64,000 nt of DNA from assembly GCA_021325365.1 (NCBI GenBank), contig JAJPHF010000150.1, positions 14,124 to 78,123 of the forward strand. The letters run 5' to 3'. Below the pieces are notes generated by a model. It was not told the DNA's origin, searched no databases, and saw only the letters and a program-made list of their open reading frames with translations. Numbering within the stretch: the first letter of the stretch is position 1; every line of letters starts with the position of its first letter. Position numbers and translations under genes: made by a program. This document shows, piece by piece, positions 32,733 to 40,767 of the stretch. Origin of the DNA: Pseudomonadota bacterium. Its GTDB lineage: Bacteria > Chloroflexota > UBA6077 > JAJPHF01.

Positions 32733-34106
32733 TCACGGCCGGCCGCGCGGCGTCTCCGGGGGCTTGGGGACCTCGGGCGGCGCCGGCGGCGCGGGGACGG
32801 GCGGGATAGCGGGCGCCGCCGCCGGTGCGGCCGGGCGCTCCTGCGCCGCGGCGACGTCCACTTTCTCGAGCCGCGGGCCGGCGATGTCCTTGCGCTTCGC
32901 CACCACCCGGTAGCTGAACGCCACGTTGCTCGTCCCGCCCTTCAGCTCCCGGACCTCGAAGCTCGCGGGCGACTGGCCGCTGACGTACAGGCCGTTGCAA
33001 TCGCCCTTGAGCGTCAGGAACACGTCGTACTGGTCCCCGCGGACCAGCGCCGCGAAGTCGCGGTCGAGCCGGATCGTCGCCTGCCCGTTCGCGAGCTGCC
33101 CGCGTCCGAAGTCCTCGAACCAGCTCTCGGGCGATTCCACACAGTACAGGCGCCGATAGGAGCCATCGGGATGGGGCACGGCCGCCGACTTGGGACCGCC
33201 CAGCACGGTGAAAGCGCCGTTCACCTGCACCGGGCCGTCGAAGCGCGCGGCGAAGCCGTTGGCCGGCCCGGTGCCGTAGACGCCGGTGCCGCTGCTGGAG
33301 GAGCCGAACACCCCGATGCTGGAGCTAGAGGTGCCGAGCACCCCCACGTTGCTGGTCGAGGACCCGTAGACGCCGGTCCCGCTGTTCGAGGTGCCGATCG
33401 CCGCGTAGTTGTTCGGAGACGTGGCGTAGAGGCCGTACTGCTGCAGGGAGTTGGCGTAGACACCCACGCTGGTGTTGGACGTGCCGAGCACCCCCACGTT
33501 GCCGTTCGAGCTGCCCTGGCAGCCCACGCCGGTGTTCGAGCTGCCGACCACCCCGGCGTTGCTGGTGGAAGTGCCCTGGACGCCGATACTGCTCGAGGAC
33601 ACGCCGTTGACGCCGATATTGGTGTCCGACTGGCCCAGAACCCCGATCCCGCCGCGAATGAACGACCCGCCGGGCAGCCCACCGAGGCCGAAGACTCCCG
33701 TGCCGCCCGTCCCCCCGTGGGCACCCTCTCCTACCACGCCCGTGCCCCCGGCAACCCCGCCACCGACGTTGCCCCCCAGGCCGTAGACCCCGCCGCCGGA
33801 GCTGGTAGTGCCCGTGCCGCCCTGGGCGTAAATCGCCGTGGTCTGCGAGCTGTCGCCGAGCGAGGCGAACCCGTAGACCGCGTTGGAGTGCAGGGTCGTC
33901 TGCTTGTTCTGGTTGTCGGTGTTGACGTCGCCGACGATGAGCGCCTGGCCATCGCCGCCCCCGACGGCCTTCGCTTGCTCTGGGGCGGCCAGTTTCGCCA
34001 GCCCCGCCCCGAGCAGCGCCGCGGCGCCCGCCAGCAAGCCCCGCCGCCGCAGTGGTCCGGCTGCCCGCTGCCCCGCTCCGCTCTGCCCGCGCTCCTGGTC
34101 GCTCAT
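32733..34106 (-). CDS. Tat-exported protein with tandem GVxGxS repeats
   Basis: 457 residues. The N-terminus has a twin-arginine-type signal (RRRGLLAGAAALLGAGLA). Residues ~75-290 consist of about 16 short repeats of ~13 residues built on G-V-x-G-x-S-x-x-x-x (for example SNVGVLGTSSSSIGVFG), likely a beta-solenoid. Residues ~300-410 form a globular C-terminal domain (YRRLYCVESPESWFEDFG, VFLTLKGDCNGLYV, FSYRVVAKRKDI) and the last ~50 are Pro/Ala-rich. This architecture recurs in Chloroflexota and actinobacteria and its function is unknown; a surface or spore-coat-like role is possible. Confidence 0.8.
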   Translation of the reverse strand: MSDQERGQSGAGQRAAGPLRRRGLLAGAAALLGAGLAKLAAPEQAKAVGGGDGQALIVGDVNTDNQNKQTTLHSNAVYGFASLGDSSQTTAIYAQGGTGTTSSGGGVYGLGGNVGGGVAGGTGVVGEGAHGGTGGTGVFGLGGLPGGSFIRGGIGVLGQSDTNIGVNGVSSSSIGVQGTSTSNAGVVGSSNTGVGCQGSSNGNVGVLGTSNTSVGVYANSLQQYGLYATSPNNYAAIGTSNSGTGVYGSSTSNVGVLGTSSSSIGVFGSSSSGTGVYGTGPANGFAARFDGPVQVNGAFTVLGGPKSAAVPHPDGSYRRLYCVESPESWFEDFGRGQLANGQATIRLDRDFAALVRGDQYDVFLTLKGDCNGLYVSGQSPASFEVRELKGGTSNVAFSYRVVAKRKDIAGPRLEKVDVAAAQERPAAPAAAPAIPPVPAPPAPPEVPKPPETPRGRP

Positions 34107-34407
34107 CCTGCCCCTCCCATCACGTAATGTTTAGGCTCGGTCGTCCTATGCGGGCGGCCCCCCGGTCGCCGGCCGCGTGCCCACTGTACATCAGGCGCGA
34201 TTTCTCGTCACTGCCAGCCAGAACCGGCACGGCGACCGCGGCAGGCCAGGCCGTCGTAGAATCGGGCACGAGCGGTCGAACAGCGCGCGGTGTCGACCTG
34301 AGGGCCGGCCCGGTGGCGGCTGGCCGTCGCCCCCGCGCGCGGGACATAATCCGGGGCTTACGCGAAGCGAGGGCCATCAGCCGACGAATGAGCGATGGAG
34401 ACGGACC
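34107..34407. other. Divergent intergenic region
   Basis: No gene is seen. A CATAAT hexamer at 34345-34350 may be the -10 of the amidase gene ~58 nt downstream; no other structure stands out. Confidence 0.3.
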
Positions 34408-35901
34408 ATGTTTCATCTGCTCGAAGCGTCCATTGACGACATCCACACAGCGATGCGCGCCAGGGAGGTCAGCTCCCGGCAGCTGGTCGAGCTGTACGTC
34501 AACCGTATCGAGGCGTACGACCACAAGGGGCCGGGGCTGACCGCCGTCCAGACGGTCAACGAGCGCGCGCTAGACGAGGCGGAGCGCCTGGATCAGCGGT
34601 TCGCGGCGACTGGTCCCGTGGGGCCGCTCCACGGCATTCCGGTGCTGGTGAAGGACCAGGTGGAGACGGTGGATATGCCGACGACCTACGGGTCGGCGCT
34701 GTTCCGCGGCTTCCTGTCGGGCCGCAACGCGACGGCAGTGGAACGGCTCCGGGCGGCGGGCGCGCTCATCCTGGCCAAGACCACGATGGGCGAGTTCGCG
34801 TCGGGCTACTGCGGCAGCGCCTTCGGCGTCTGCCGGAACCCCTACGACCCGGAGCGCGAGCCGGGCGGGTCGTCGTGCGGCTCGGGGGTCGGGGTGGCCG
34901 CGAACTTCGGCGTCGCGGCGATCGGCGAGGACACCTTCGGCTCGATCCGCAACCCGGCCGCCCGCAACAGCCTCGTCGGGCTGCGCCCGACGGTGCCGCT
35001 CGTGAGCCGCTTCGGCATGATGCCGGCCACGCCCACTCAGGACACGCTCGGCCCGATCGCGCGAACGGTGCGCGATACCGCGCTACTGCTGGACGCGCTG
35101 GCCGGCTACGACCCGCGCGACCCGGTCACGGCGGCCTGCGTGGGCCACGTGCCACCCACGTACACCAGCTTTCTCGACGCGGAGGGGCTGCGCGGGGCGC
35201 GGCTGGGCGTGATTCGGGAGCCGGTCTCCGACGACACCGACCCGGCGACCGAGGACTTCGCCCAGGTCCGGGCCGTGCTCGACCGGGCGCTGGGCGAGCT
35301 GGCGGCCGGCGGCGCCGAGATCGTGGACCCGCTGACGATTCCTGACTTGCGGGACCTGGTGCGGCGCTCGGCCGGCAGCTTCGAGGGGGAAGCGGCCATC
35401 GACGGCTACCTGGCCACGCACCCGAACGCGCCAGTCAAGAGCGTCCGCGAGATCCTGCTGTCGCCTGAGGTGGTGCCCAGCCGTCGCGCTCGGATGCTCG
35501 AGGACGTGGGCCACACGACGAGCGACCCCGGCTACTTGCAGCAGCAGCTGGCGCGCACGGCGCTGCGGCAGGCCGTGCTGGTCGCCATGGCCGACCACGG
35601 GCTCGATGCGCTGGTGTACGCCAGCCTGGACCACGTACCGGAGCGGATCGCCCCCGACGTGCTGACGACCACCCGGCGGGTCACGTCGCGGGGCGCCAAC
35701 CGGGCACTCGCGTCGTACATGGGCTATCCGGCCCTCACGGTGCCGGCAGGCTTCGTCCCGGCGGGGCTGCCGGTGGGGCTCGAGCTGCTGGGCCGGCCGT
35801 TCACGGAGGGCACGCTGCTGAAGCTGGCCTACGGCTACGAGCAGCGCACGCGGCACCGCCAGCCGCCGGCGAGCGCGCCGCCCCTGCCGGGCGAGCCGTG
35901 A
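34408..35901 (+). CDS. Amidase signature family hydrolase
   Basis: 497 residues of the amidase signature family, which hydrolyses carboxamides by a Ser-cisSer-Lys triad. Lys82 sits in IPVLVKDQ, the cis-Ser in GGSSCGSG (~155-156), and the nucleophile Ser179 in EDTFGSIRNPA; usual family forms are GGSSGGS and GTDTGGSIR, so two glycines are replaced (Cys and Phe). No signal peptide is seen, so it is probably cytoplasmic. It is not GatA, because no gatB/gatC are nearby. Its stop overlaps the GTG start of the ATP-grasp gene (GTGA), so hydrolase and ligase are probably made together. Confidence 0.9.
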   Translation: MFHLLEASIDDIHTAMRAREVSSRQLVELYVNRIEAYDHKGPGLTAVQTVNERALDEAERLDQRFAATGPVGPLHGIPVLVKDQVETVDMPTTYGSALFRGFLSGRNATAVERLRAAGALILAKTTMGEFASGYCGSAFGVCRNPYDPEREPGGSSCGSGVGVAANFGVAAIGEDTFGSIRNPAARNSLVGLRPTVPLVSRFGMMPATPTQDTLGPIARTVRDTALLLDALAGYDPRDPVTAACVGHVPPTYTSFLDAEGLRGARLGVIREPVSDDTDPATEDFAQVRAVLDRALGELAAGGAEIVDPLTIPDLRDLVRRSAGSFEGEAAIDGYLATHPNAPVKSVREILLSPEVVPSRRARMLEDVGHTTSDPGYLQQQLARTALRQAVLVAMADHGLDALVYASLDHVPERIAPDVLTTTRRVTSRGANRALASYMGYPALTVPAGFVPAGLPVGLELLGRPFTEGTLLKLAYGYEQRTRHRQPPASAPPLPGEP

Positions 35902-37346
35902 GCGGGGCTGACCTAACCCCCCCAGCCCCCCTTCCCTCTCAAGGAAGGGGCGAGAGGGACAGCGCCGGCGCCAGCGCCGCTCCATCGTCGTCTTCCCCCC
36001 TTCCCGCATCGGGAGGGGGGGCAGGGGGAGTAGGTCCACCTCCCCGCGTGCTGCTGCTGATGGCGACGCGGACCTATCGGGCGACGGCGTTTCTGCAGGC
36101 GGCGCGACGGCTGGGCGTGGCCGTGGTGGTGGGCTCCGAGCGGCGACAGGCGCTGGCACGGCACGCGCCGGGCACGACGCTGGCGCTCGACCTGCGCCAC
36201 CCCGACCGCGCCGCCCGCCAGATCGCCGCCTTCGCGGCCGCGCGGCCGTTGGCGGCGGTGGTCGGCGTGGACGACGACACGACGCTCGTCGCGGCGGTCG
36301 CCGCCGAGGCGCTCGGCCTGCCGCACAATCCGGTCGCCGCCGTGCGGGCCAGCCGCGACAAGTACGTCGCCCGCCAGCGCTTCGCCGCCGCCGGCCTGCC
36401 GTCGCCGCGCTTCGCGCGCGTTCCGTTGGACGCCGACCCGGGCGAGGCGGCGCGCGCGGCGCCCTACCCCTGCGTGCTGAAACCAATCGCGCTCGCGGCC
36501 AGCCGCGGCGTCATCCGCGCCGACGACCCGGCCGAGTTCGTGCAGGCCTTCCGGCGCATCGCCGCGATGCTGGCCGCCGACGGCGCCGGGCAGACCCACC
36601 TGCTGGTGGAGTCGTTCCTGCCCGGGCCGGAGGTGGCCCTGGAGGGCCTGCTGCTCGACGGCGCCCTGCGCGTGCTGGCCCTGTTCGACAAGCCCGACCC
36701 GCTCGATGGCCCGTACTTCGAGGAGACGCTGTACGTTACGCCGTCACGGCTGCCCGCCACCACGCGGGCGGCGATCGCGGCGACGGCCGGCCGCGCCGCC
36801 GCCGCGCTGGGCCTGCGCGACGGGCCGCTGCACGCGGAGCTACGCGTGGGCGACGGGGGGCCGTACGTGCTGGAAGTGGCGGCGCGGTCGATCGGCGGGC
36901 TGTGCTCGAACGCGTTGCGCTTCGGGACCGGGCTCAGCCTGGAGGAGCTGATCTTGCGCCACGCGCTGGCGGCCCACGCGGGCGCCGGGGAGGCGGTCCT
37001 GCCCGAGCGCGAGGCGTGCGCGGCCGGCGTGCTGATGCTGCCCATCCCGCGGGCGGGCACGCTGCGGGCCGTGCGGGGCCGGGCCGAGGCGCTGACCGTG
37101 CCGGGCGTGGAGGAGGTGACGATCACCATTCCGCTCGGCCAGCCGGTGGTGCCGTTGCCGGAGGGCGACCGCTACCTGGGCTTCGTGTTCGCCCGCGCGG
37201 CGACGCCAGCGGCGGTCGAGGCGGCGCTGCGCGAGGCGCACCGCCGCCTGGGCTTCGTGATCGCGGCTCCCGGCGAGGCCGCCGACAGCGCCGGCTGCCT
37301 GCCCGCCACTCCCACGCGGCGCTTGCTGCCCATCAGCGGGCAGTAG
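35898..37346 (+). CDS. ATP-grasp carboxylate-amine ligase-like protein
   Basis: 482 residues from GTG 35898. The ATP-grasp core is clear: VRASRDKYVARQRFAAAGLP, YPCVLKPIALAASRGVIRA (ATP-binding Lys), LLVESFLPGPEVALEGLL, and DGPLHAELRVGD...VLEVAARSIGG with Mg ligands. Such enzymes join a carboxylate to an amine through an acyl phosphate. Residues 1-48 are encoded by a palindromic repeat (35910-36036). GTG 36048 or ATG 36060 would give the normal family start (VLLLMATRTYRATAFLQAARR), so the true start may be there. It overlaps the amidase gene by 4 nt, suggesting a ligase/hydrolase pair acting on the same amide. Confidence 0.87.
   Translation: MSGADLTPPAPLPSQGRGERDSAGASAAPSSSSPLPASGGGAGGVGPPPRVLLLMATRTYRATAFLQAARRLGVAVVVGSERRQALARHAPGTTLALDLRHPDRAARQIAAFAAARPLAAVVGVDDDTTLVAAVAAEALGLPHNPVAAVRASRDKYVARQRFAAAGLPSPRFARVPLDADPGEAARAAPYPCVLKPIALAASRGVIRADDPAEFVQAFRRIAAMLAADGAGQTHLLVESFLPGPEVALEGLLLDGALRVLALFDKPDPLDGPYFEETLYVTPSRLPATTRAAIAATAGRAAAALGLRDGPLHAELRVGDGGPYVLEVAARSIGGLCSNALRFGTGLSLEELILRHALAAHAGAGEAVLPEREACAAGVLMLPIPRAGTLRAVRGRAEALTVPGVEEVTITIPLGQPVVPLPEGDRYLGFVFARAATPAAVEAALREAHRRLGFVIAAPGEAADSAGCLPATPTRRLLPISGQ
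35910..36036 (+). repeat. Composite palindromic element with GACCTA/TAGGTC ends
   Basis: The terminal inverted repeats GACCTA (35910-35915) and TAGGTC (36031-36036) enclose two GC-rich hairpins (around CCCTCTCAAGGAAGGGG and CCCGCATCGGG). The same unit, in opposite orientation and more degenerate, is inside hyuA, and a half unit ending in TTAGGTC is near 47450. Confidence 0.75.
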
Positions 37347-37352
37347 GCGCCG

Positions 37353-37393
37353 GGCGGCGAGCGACGTTGAGAGGTCGCACGTCGCTCACCGCC
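37353..37393. terminator. Hairpin between convergent genes
   Basis: GGCGG-c-GAGCGACGT (37353-37367) pairs with ACGTCGCTC-a-CCGCC (37379-37393) with one internal mismatch and an 11-nt loop, located between the ATP-grasp stop and the nfuA stop. Confidence 0.6.
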
Positions 37394-37407
37394 CCGCCGA
37401 GGAAACC

Positions 37408-38061
37408 CTAGCCCTTCGCGGGCTGATAGAACGGGCTGGCCGCGTCCGCGCCCTTGGCGGGCTGGTAGTACGGGTTGGTGCCGCCGGCATGGTCGGTGGT
37501 GTCCACCACGCCGACGATCTGCGGATAGTGCTGCTTGATCAGCGCCTCGATGCCCTGGCGCAGCGTCACGTCGACCATGCCGCAGCCCTGACAGCCGCCG
37601 CCCAGCCGCACGTAGACGACGTTGTCCTTGAAGTCGATCATGTCGACATGGCCGCCGTGGCTGGCCACGCCGGGGTTGATCACCGTGTCGATCAGCTTGG
37701 CGATGCCCGCGGCCGTGGGGTCGGTCCAGACGGGGTTCGGGTTGTGCATGCGGAAGCCGCCGCCCATCAGCTCGTCCGCGTAGTCCACGGTGGCGCCGCG
37801 CAGCAGCGGGTAGGACTCGGGGTCCACGAAGACCTGGAAGTCGCCCTCGTCGAGCACGACATCGTCGGCGGCCTGGCTGCCCGGCTCCTCCACCGCCATG
37901 GCGTACTCGAAGCCGCCGGGGCCGCGCCCCTGGATGGCGACGCGAATCGCGCCGCGCCCGGGCACGCCCTGGTCGGCGAAGACCTCGCGCAGCTTCTCCC
38001 GCGCGGCATCCGTGAAGATGAGCGGCGGCCCCGCGTGGGCCTGCTCCTGCTCTGTAGCCAT
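37408..38061 (-). CDS. nfuA: NfuA-type Fe-S cluster carrier (A-type + NifU domains)
   Basis: 217 residues. The N-terminal ~105 residues are a HesB/IscA-like domain lacking the cysteines (IFTDAAREKLREVF, YADELMGGGFRMHNPNP), as in NfuA. Residues ~112-190 are a NifU C-terminal domain with the cluster-binding C157-x2-C160 in GGGCQGCGM. It would deliver 4Fe-4S clusters to client proteins such as the radical SAM enzyme in this window. An unusual tail carries two copies of a short PYYQPAKG/PFYQPAKG peptide. ATG 38061 is used rather than the ATG four codons upstream, which has no room for a ribosome site. Confidence 0.92.
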   Translation of the reverse strand: MATEQEQAHAGPPLIFTDAAREKLREVFADQGVPGRGAIRVAIQGRGPGGFEYAMAVEEPGSQAADDVVLDEGDFQVFVDPESYPLLRGATVDYADELMGGGFRMHNPNPVWTDPTAAGIAKLIDTVINPGVASHGGHVDMIDFKDNVVYVRLGGGCQGCGMVDVTLRQGIEALIKQHYPQIVGVVDTTDHAGGTNPYYQPAKGADAASPFYQPAKG

Positions 38062-38098
38062 GTCGGTCACCATCCTTCGCAGCCGTCAGTGGTCCGCT

Positions 38099-38150
38099 AT
38101 CAGCCGTCAGCTATAGGTTGGCCCCTCCCGGCGCCGGCTGACCGCTGATA
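38099..38150. repeat. TCAGC-type inverted repeat upstream of nfuA
   Basis: TATCAGCCGTCAGC (38099-38112) pairs with GCTGACCGCTGATA (38137-38150) with one mismatch, around a GC-rich loop. Further partial copies flank it. It is a different family from the CAGCACTCAG repeats and occupies most of the nfuA leader. Confidence 0.7.
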
Positions 38151-38188
38151 CCTGCTACCTGCCTAAATCGTAGCACGGCACGGGCCAG

Positions 38189-38899
38189 CTACTCGCTGGC
38201 CAGCTGCTGGCGGCGCTGCTGGTGGTAGTCAGCCAGGGTGGCGTTGGCCGCGGCGATCTCGTCGAGCGCGTCGGCCAGCCGCGCCAGGTCCTTGCCCGGC
38301 ACGACCGCGTACAGCTCGTCCTCGCCCACGTCGGTGTACACGCGGTTGCCGACGCAGCCCGCGCTCACGATCACGCCACTCGTCAGCGCCGCCGGCAGCG
38401 CCATGCAGGTGGGCCGCCCGAGCAGCGGCAGCGCGGCGGCCACGCCGGCCCGCATGGCCGCCTCTTGCAGCAGCATCAGCCGCCCGGGCCGGCCGACGAA
38501 CAGCACCACGTCGGGCGCGACCGGCGTCTCGCCCAGCGGGGCGTAGACGATCGCCCCCGGCGGCGTCGGCACGCGCGGGATGCCCGGCACCTCCTCCATG
38601 CGGACGTAGCCGATCTCGGTCATGAGGCCCAGCACCTGGTCCAGCTCGGCGGCGCGCTCGGCCGGCAGCGGCGTGTTCTGAGTGTAGCTGCCGATCGGGC
38701 AGTTGTAGTGATCGGCCGGCACGGTCGCGAACACGCGACCCTCGTCCGCCAGCCGCCAGAAGCTGCAGCTCGAGGGCTCGCTGCCCGCGAACCGCGCGAC
38801 GCCGTCCGGCACCGCATCGCGGTAGGCCACCGCCACCGGCCGTCGCGTCAGGCGTAGGGCGCCCTGCAGCCGCTGCTCCAGATCGCTCCACTCGCTCAT
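38189..38899 (-). CDS. DUF169 family protein
   Basis: 236 residues. RRPVAVAYRDAVPDGVARF, SSCSFWRLADEGRVFATVP, HYNCPIGSYTQNTPLP and CVGNRVYTDVGEDELYAVVPG are typical of DUF169, a cysteine-containing family (about seven conserved blocks) that often sits beside reductase and metal-dependent systems; its biochemical role is not established. ATG 38899 has AGAGGAGTGTAGCG before it. It is divergent from the selenoprotein-B-like gene and shares the 460-bp region between them, in which both leaders contain the same TTGATGCCTGTCG motif. Confidence 0.85.
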   Translation of the reverse strand: MSEWSDLEQRLQGALRLTRRPVAVAYRDAVPDGVARFAGSEPSSCSFWRLADEGRVFATVPADHYNCPIGSYTQNTPLPAERAAELDQVLGLMTEIGYVRMEEVPGIPRVPTPPGAIVYAPLGETPVAPDVVLFVGRPGRLMLLQEAAMRAGVAAALPLLGRPTCMALPAALTSGVIVSAGCVGNRVYTDVGEDELYAVVPGKDLARLADALDEIAAANATLADYHQQRRQQLASE

Positions 38900-38936
38900 C
38901 GCTACACTCCTCTGCATCGAGCGGGCGCCGCCAGCC

Positions 38937-39274
38937 GCGCCCGACAGGCATCAAGCCCAGCGCCGGTCAAGCAAGAAGCTCCCGCGGCAGACTAGAGGCG
39001 CTCACCCGCTCTACGTCGCCCAGGAGCTTCTCTTGAGCAGCGTACCATAGTTGCCAACCGTCCCGCGACCGGCGCTGACGACGCGCGCCGCCGCGTGCGT
39101 CCTCGCCTCAAGCCTTGCCGCGCCCGTCCCCGCGCCTCAGCCCTGGTTCGCCCCCAGCTGGGCTATCCTTACCTTGATGCCTGTCGAGCGCCATGCATCC
39201 AAACAACGCGCCGCACTGCGCACACGGAACACGCACGCTATCCTTACCTTGATGCCTGTCGAGGGCCATGCATC
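38937..39274. repeat. 38-nt tandem direct repeat and a partial inverted copy
   Basis: Two 38-nt copies (39162-39199 and 39237-39274) differ at one base and are separated by 37 nt. Each ends in GATGC-N14-GCATC. A third partial copy, TTGATGCCTGTCGGGCGC, lies on the minus strand (38954-38937) in the leader of the DUF169 gene. In between, AGAAGCTCC (38974-38982) and GGAGCTTCT (39023-39031) enclose a smaller TAGAG/CTCTA stem. The region has no gene. Confidence 0.7.
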
Positions 39275-39361
39275 ACGCCGGGCGCCTGCGTTCACCCGCG
39301 CCATCATTGGCGTGCGCCCGGCCACGCCTGGTCCCTATCCGAGAAGGAGCGAGGAGCCCAG

Positions 39362-40549
39362 ATGCCTAGACTGGATCGCCTTCCGGAGGCGCAGCGCACG
39401 TCGCTGCTCGCGCACGAGTCTATCGAGAACGAGTCGGCCCCCTGGACGCCCCTGGCGAAGCCGCTAGCCGACGCCCGCCTGGCGCTCGTCACGACGGCCG
39501 GGCTGCACGTGCGCGGCGCGGCGCCGTTCACGGGCGGCCACCAGGGCTACCGCGCCATCCCGAACGACACGCCGCTCGCCAACATCATGCTCAGCCACAC
39601 CAGCATCGGCTTCGACCGCAGCGACGTGCAACGCGACCTGAACGTCGCGTTCCCGCTCGACCGCCTGCGCGAGCTAGTCGCGGCGGGCGAGCTGGGCAGC
39701 CTCGCCACCACCCACTACGCCTTTCTGGGCGCCCAGCGCACCTACGACGGCATCCTGAAGGAGTCGGGCCCCGAGGTCGCCCGCGCGCTGAAGGCGGACG
39801 GCGTGGACGTGGTCCTGCTGACGGGCGTCTGACCGCTCTGCACGCACACCGTTGGTGTGATCGCCCGCGTGCTCGAAGCGGCCGGCCTGGCCACCACGTC
39901 GATCAGCCTGGTGCGCGAGCACACGGAGCGCGTGAAGCCCCCCCGCGCGCTGTTCGTGCCCTTCCCCTTCGGCCACCCGCTGGGCCGGCCCGACGACCCG
40001 GCGCTCCAGCACGCCGTCATCCGCGCCGCCCTGGCGCTGTTCGACGCGCCGGCGGGGCCGGTGCTGGTCGACTACCCCGAGGACGCCTTCGCCGGCGAGG
40101 ATCTGAACCTGCCCCAGGCCGCGAGCGTGCCGCCGACGACAACCTCCACCGACGTGGCGGGCGAGGTGGCGGCGCTCCAGCCGCACCACGCCGCCTGGCT
40201 GGCGGCGCACAACGACCGTACCGCCATTGGCGTCTCGGGCGTGACGCCCGCGGAGATCCCCGCCCTGGCATGCTTCCTGGCCGCCTACGCCGCCGGCGAG
40301 GACCTGAGCTGGCCCGAGCGGCCGGCCGACGCGCCGCTGCCGCAGTGGGTGCGCTGGGCGACCGACGACCTGAAAGCCTACTACTTCGAGGCGCGCATGG
40401 CGGCCGCGCCGGACGAGGGCTTCCAAGCGCGGCATCGCTGGTTCTGGGGCGAGACGGCCGCGGCCAACGTCTGCCGCGCCATTCGCGACCGCCTCAAAGC
40501 GGCCGGCGACCCGCGCCTCGACGCCGTCGCCTTCGGCATCGCCCGCTAA
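39362..40549 (+). CDS. Selenoprotein B-like (GrdB/PrdB family) reductase with in-frame UGA
   Basis: Predicted 395 residues when UGA 39830-39832 is read as selenocysteine (position 157). The protein resembles the glycine/sarcosine/betaine/D-proline reductase selenoprotein B family. The upstream part ends VDVVLLTGV and the downstream part resumes in the same frame as PLCTHTVGVIARVLEAAGL, giving Sec-x2-Cys, the redox motif of that family. The total length is also the usual one, and both halves have normal codon bias with no other stop. A SECIS-like hairpin follows the UGA. ATG 39362 is preceded by AAGGAGCGAGGAG. The other subunits of a glycine or proline reductase (GrdA, GrdC/D) are not in the window, so the true substrate is unknown. 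Confidence 0.87.
39845..39859 (+). promoter_or_regulatory. Candidate SECIS hairpin of the selenoprotein B-like gene
   Basis: CACACC (39845-39850) pairs perfectly with GGTGTG (39854-39859) around the loop GTT, which offers the GU seen in bacterial SECIS apical loops. The loop starts 18 nt after the UGA, almost the same spacing as in the other UGA gene of this window. Confidence 0.7.
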
Positions 40550-40767
40550 GGGGCCGCTGCGGACGTCGTAGGGCCGGGGCGCGTCCCCTGCCGTCCGGTC
40601 TGCGAATCATTCACCGGCGCCTTTGCCGCCCGCTGCCGCGGTCAGCGGCAGCGGAGCGCTTCCTGCCTATTATCCGCAACCCGGTCGCGGTCGGCGGGGC
40701 CGGCTTGCGCCCCGCTAGCCCCGCGCCGCCCGCCGGGCCAACCCGCGCAGGATCAGCGGGCGAGTCG

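Noticed and set aside
39162..39274. Two-repeat CRISPR array (38-nt repeats, 37-nt spacer)
   Set aside because: Only two copies, no cas genes, a third partial copy is inverted in another leader, and the repeat carries an unusual internal palindrome; a regulatory or duplicated element fits better.
39830..39832. UGA as evidence of a broken gene (pseudogene) in the selenoprotein B-like frame
   Set aside because: Codon use is normal on both sides, no frameshift or other stop is present, the context matches a Sec-x2-Cys family site and a SECIS-like hairpin follows.
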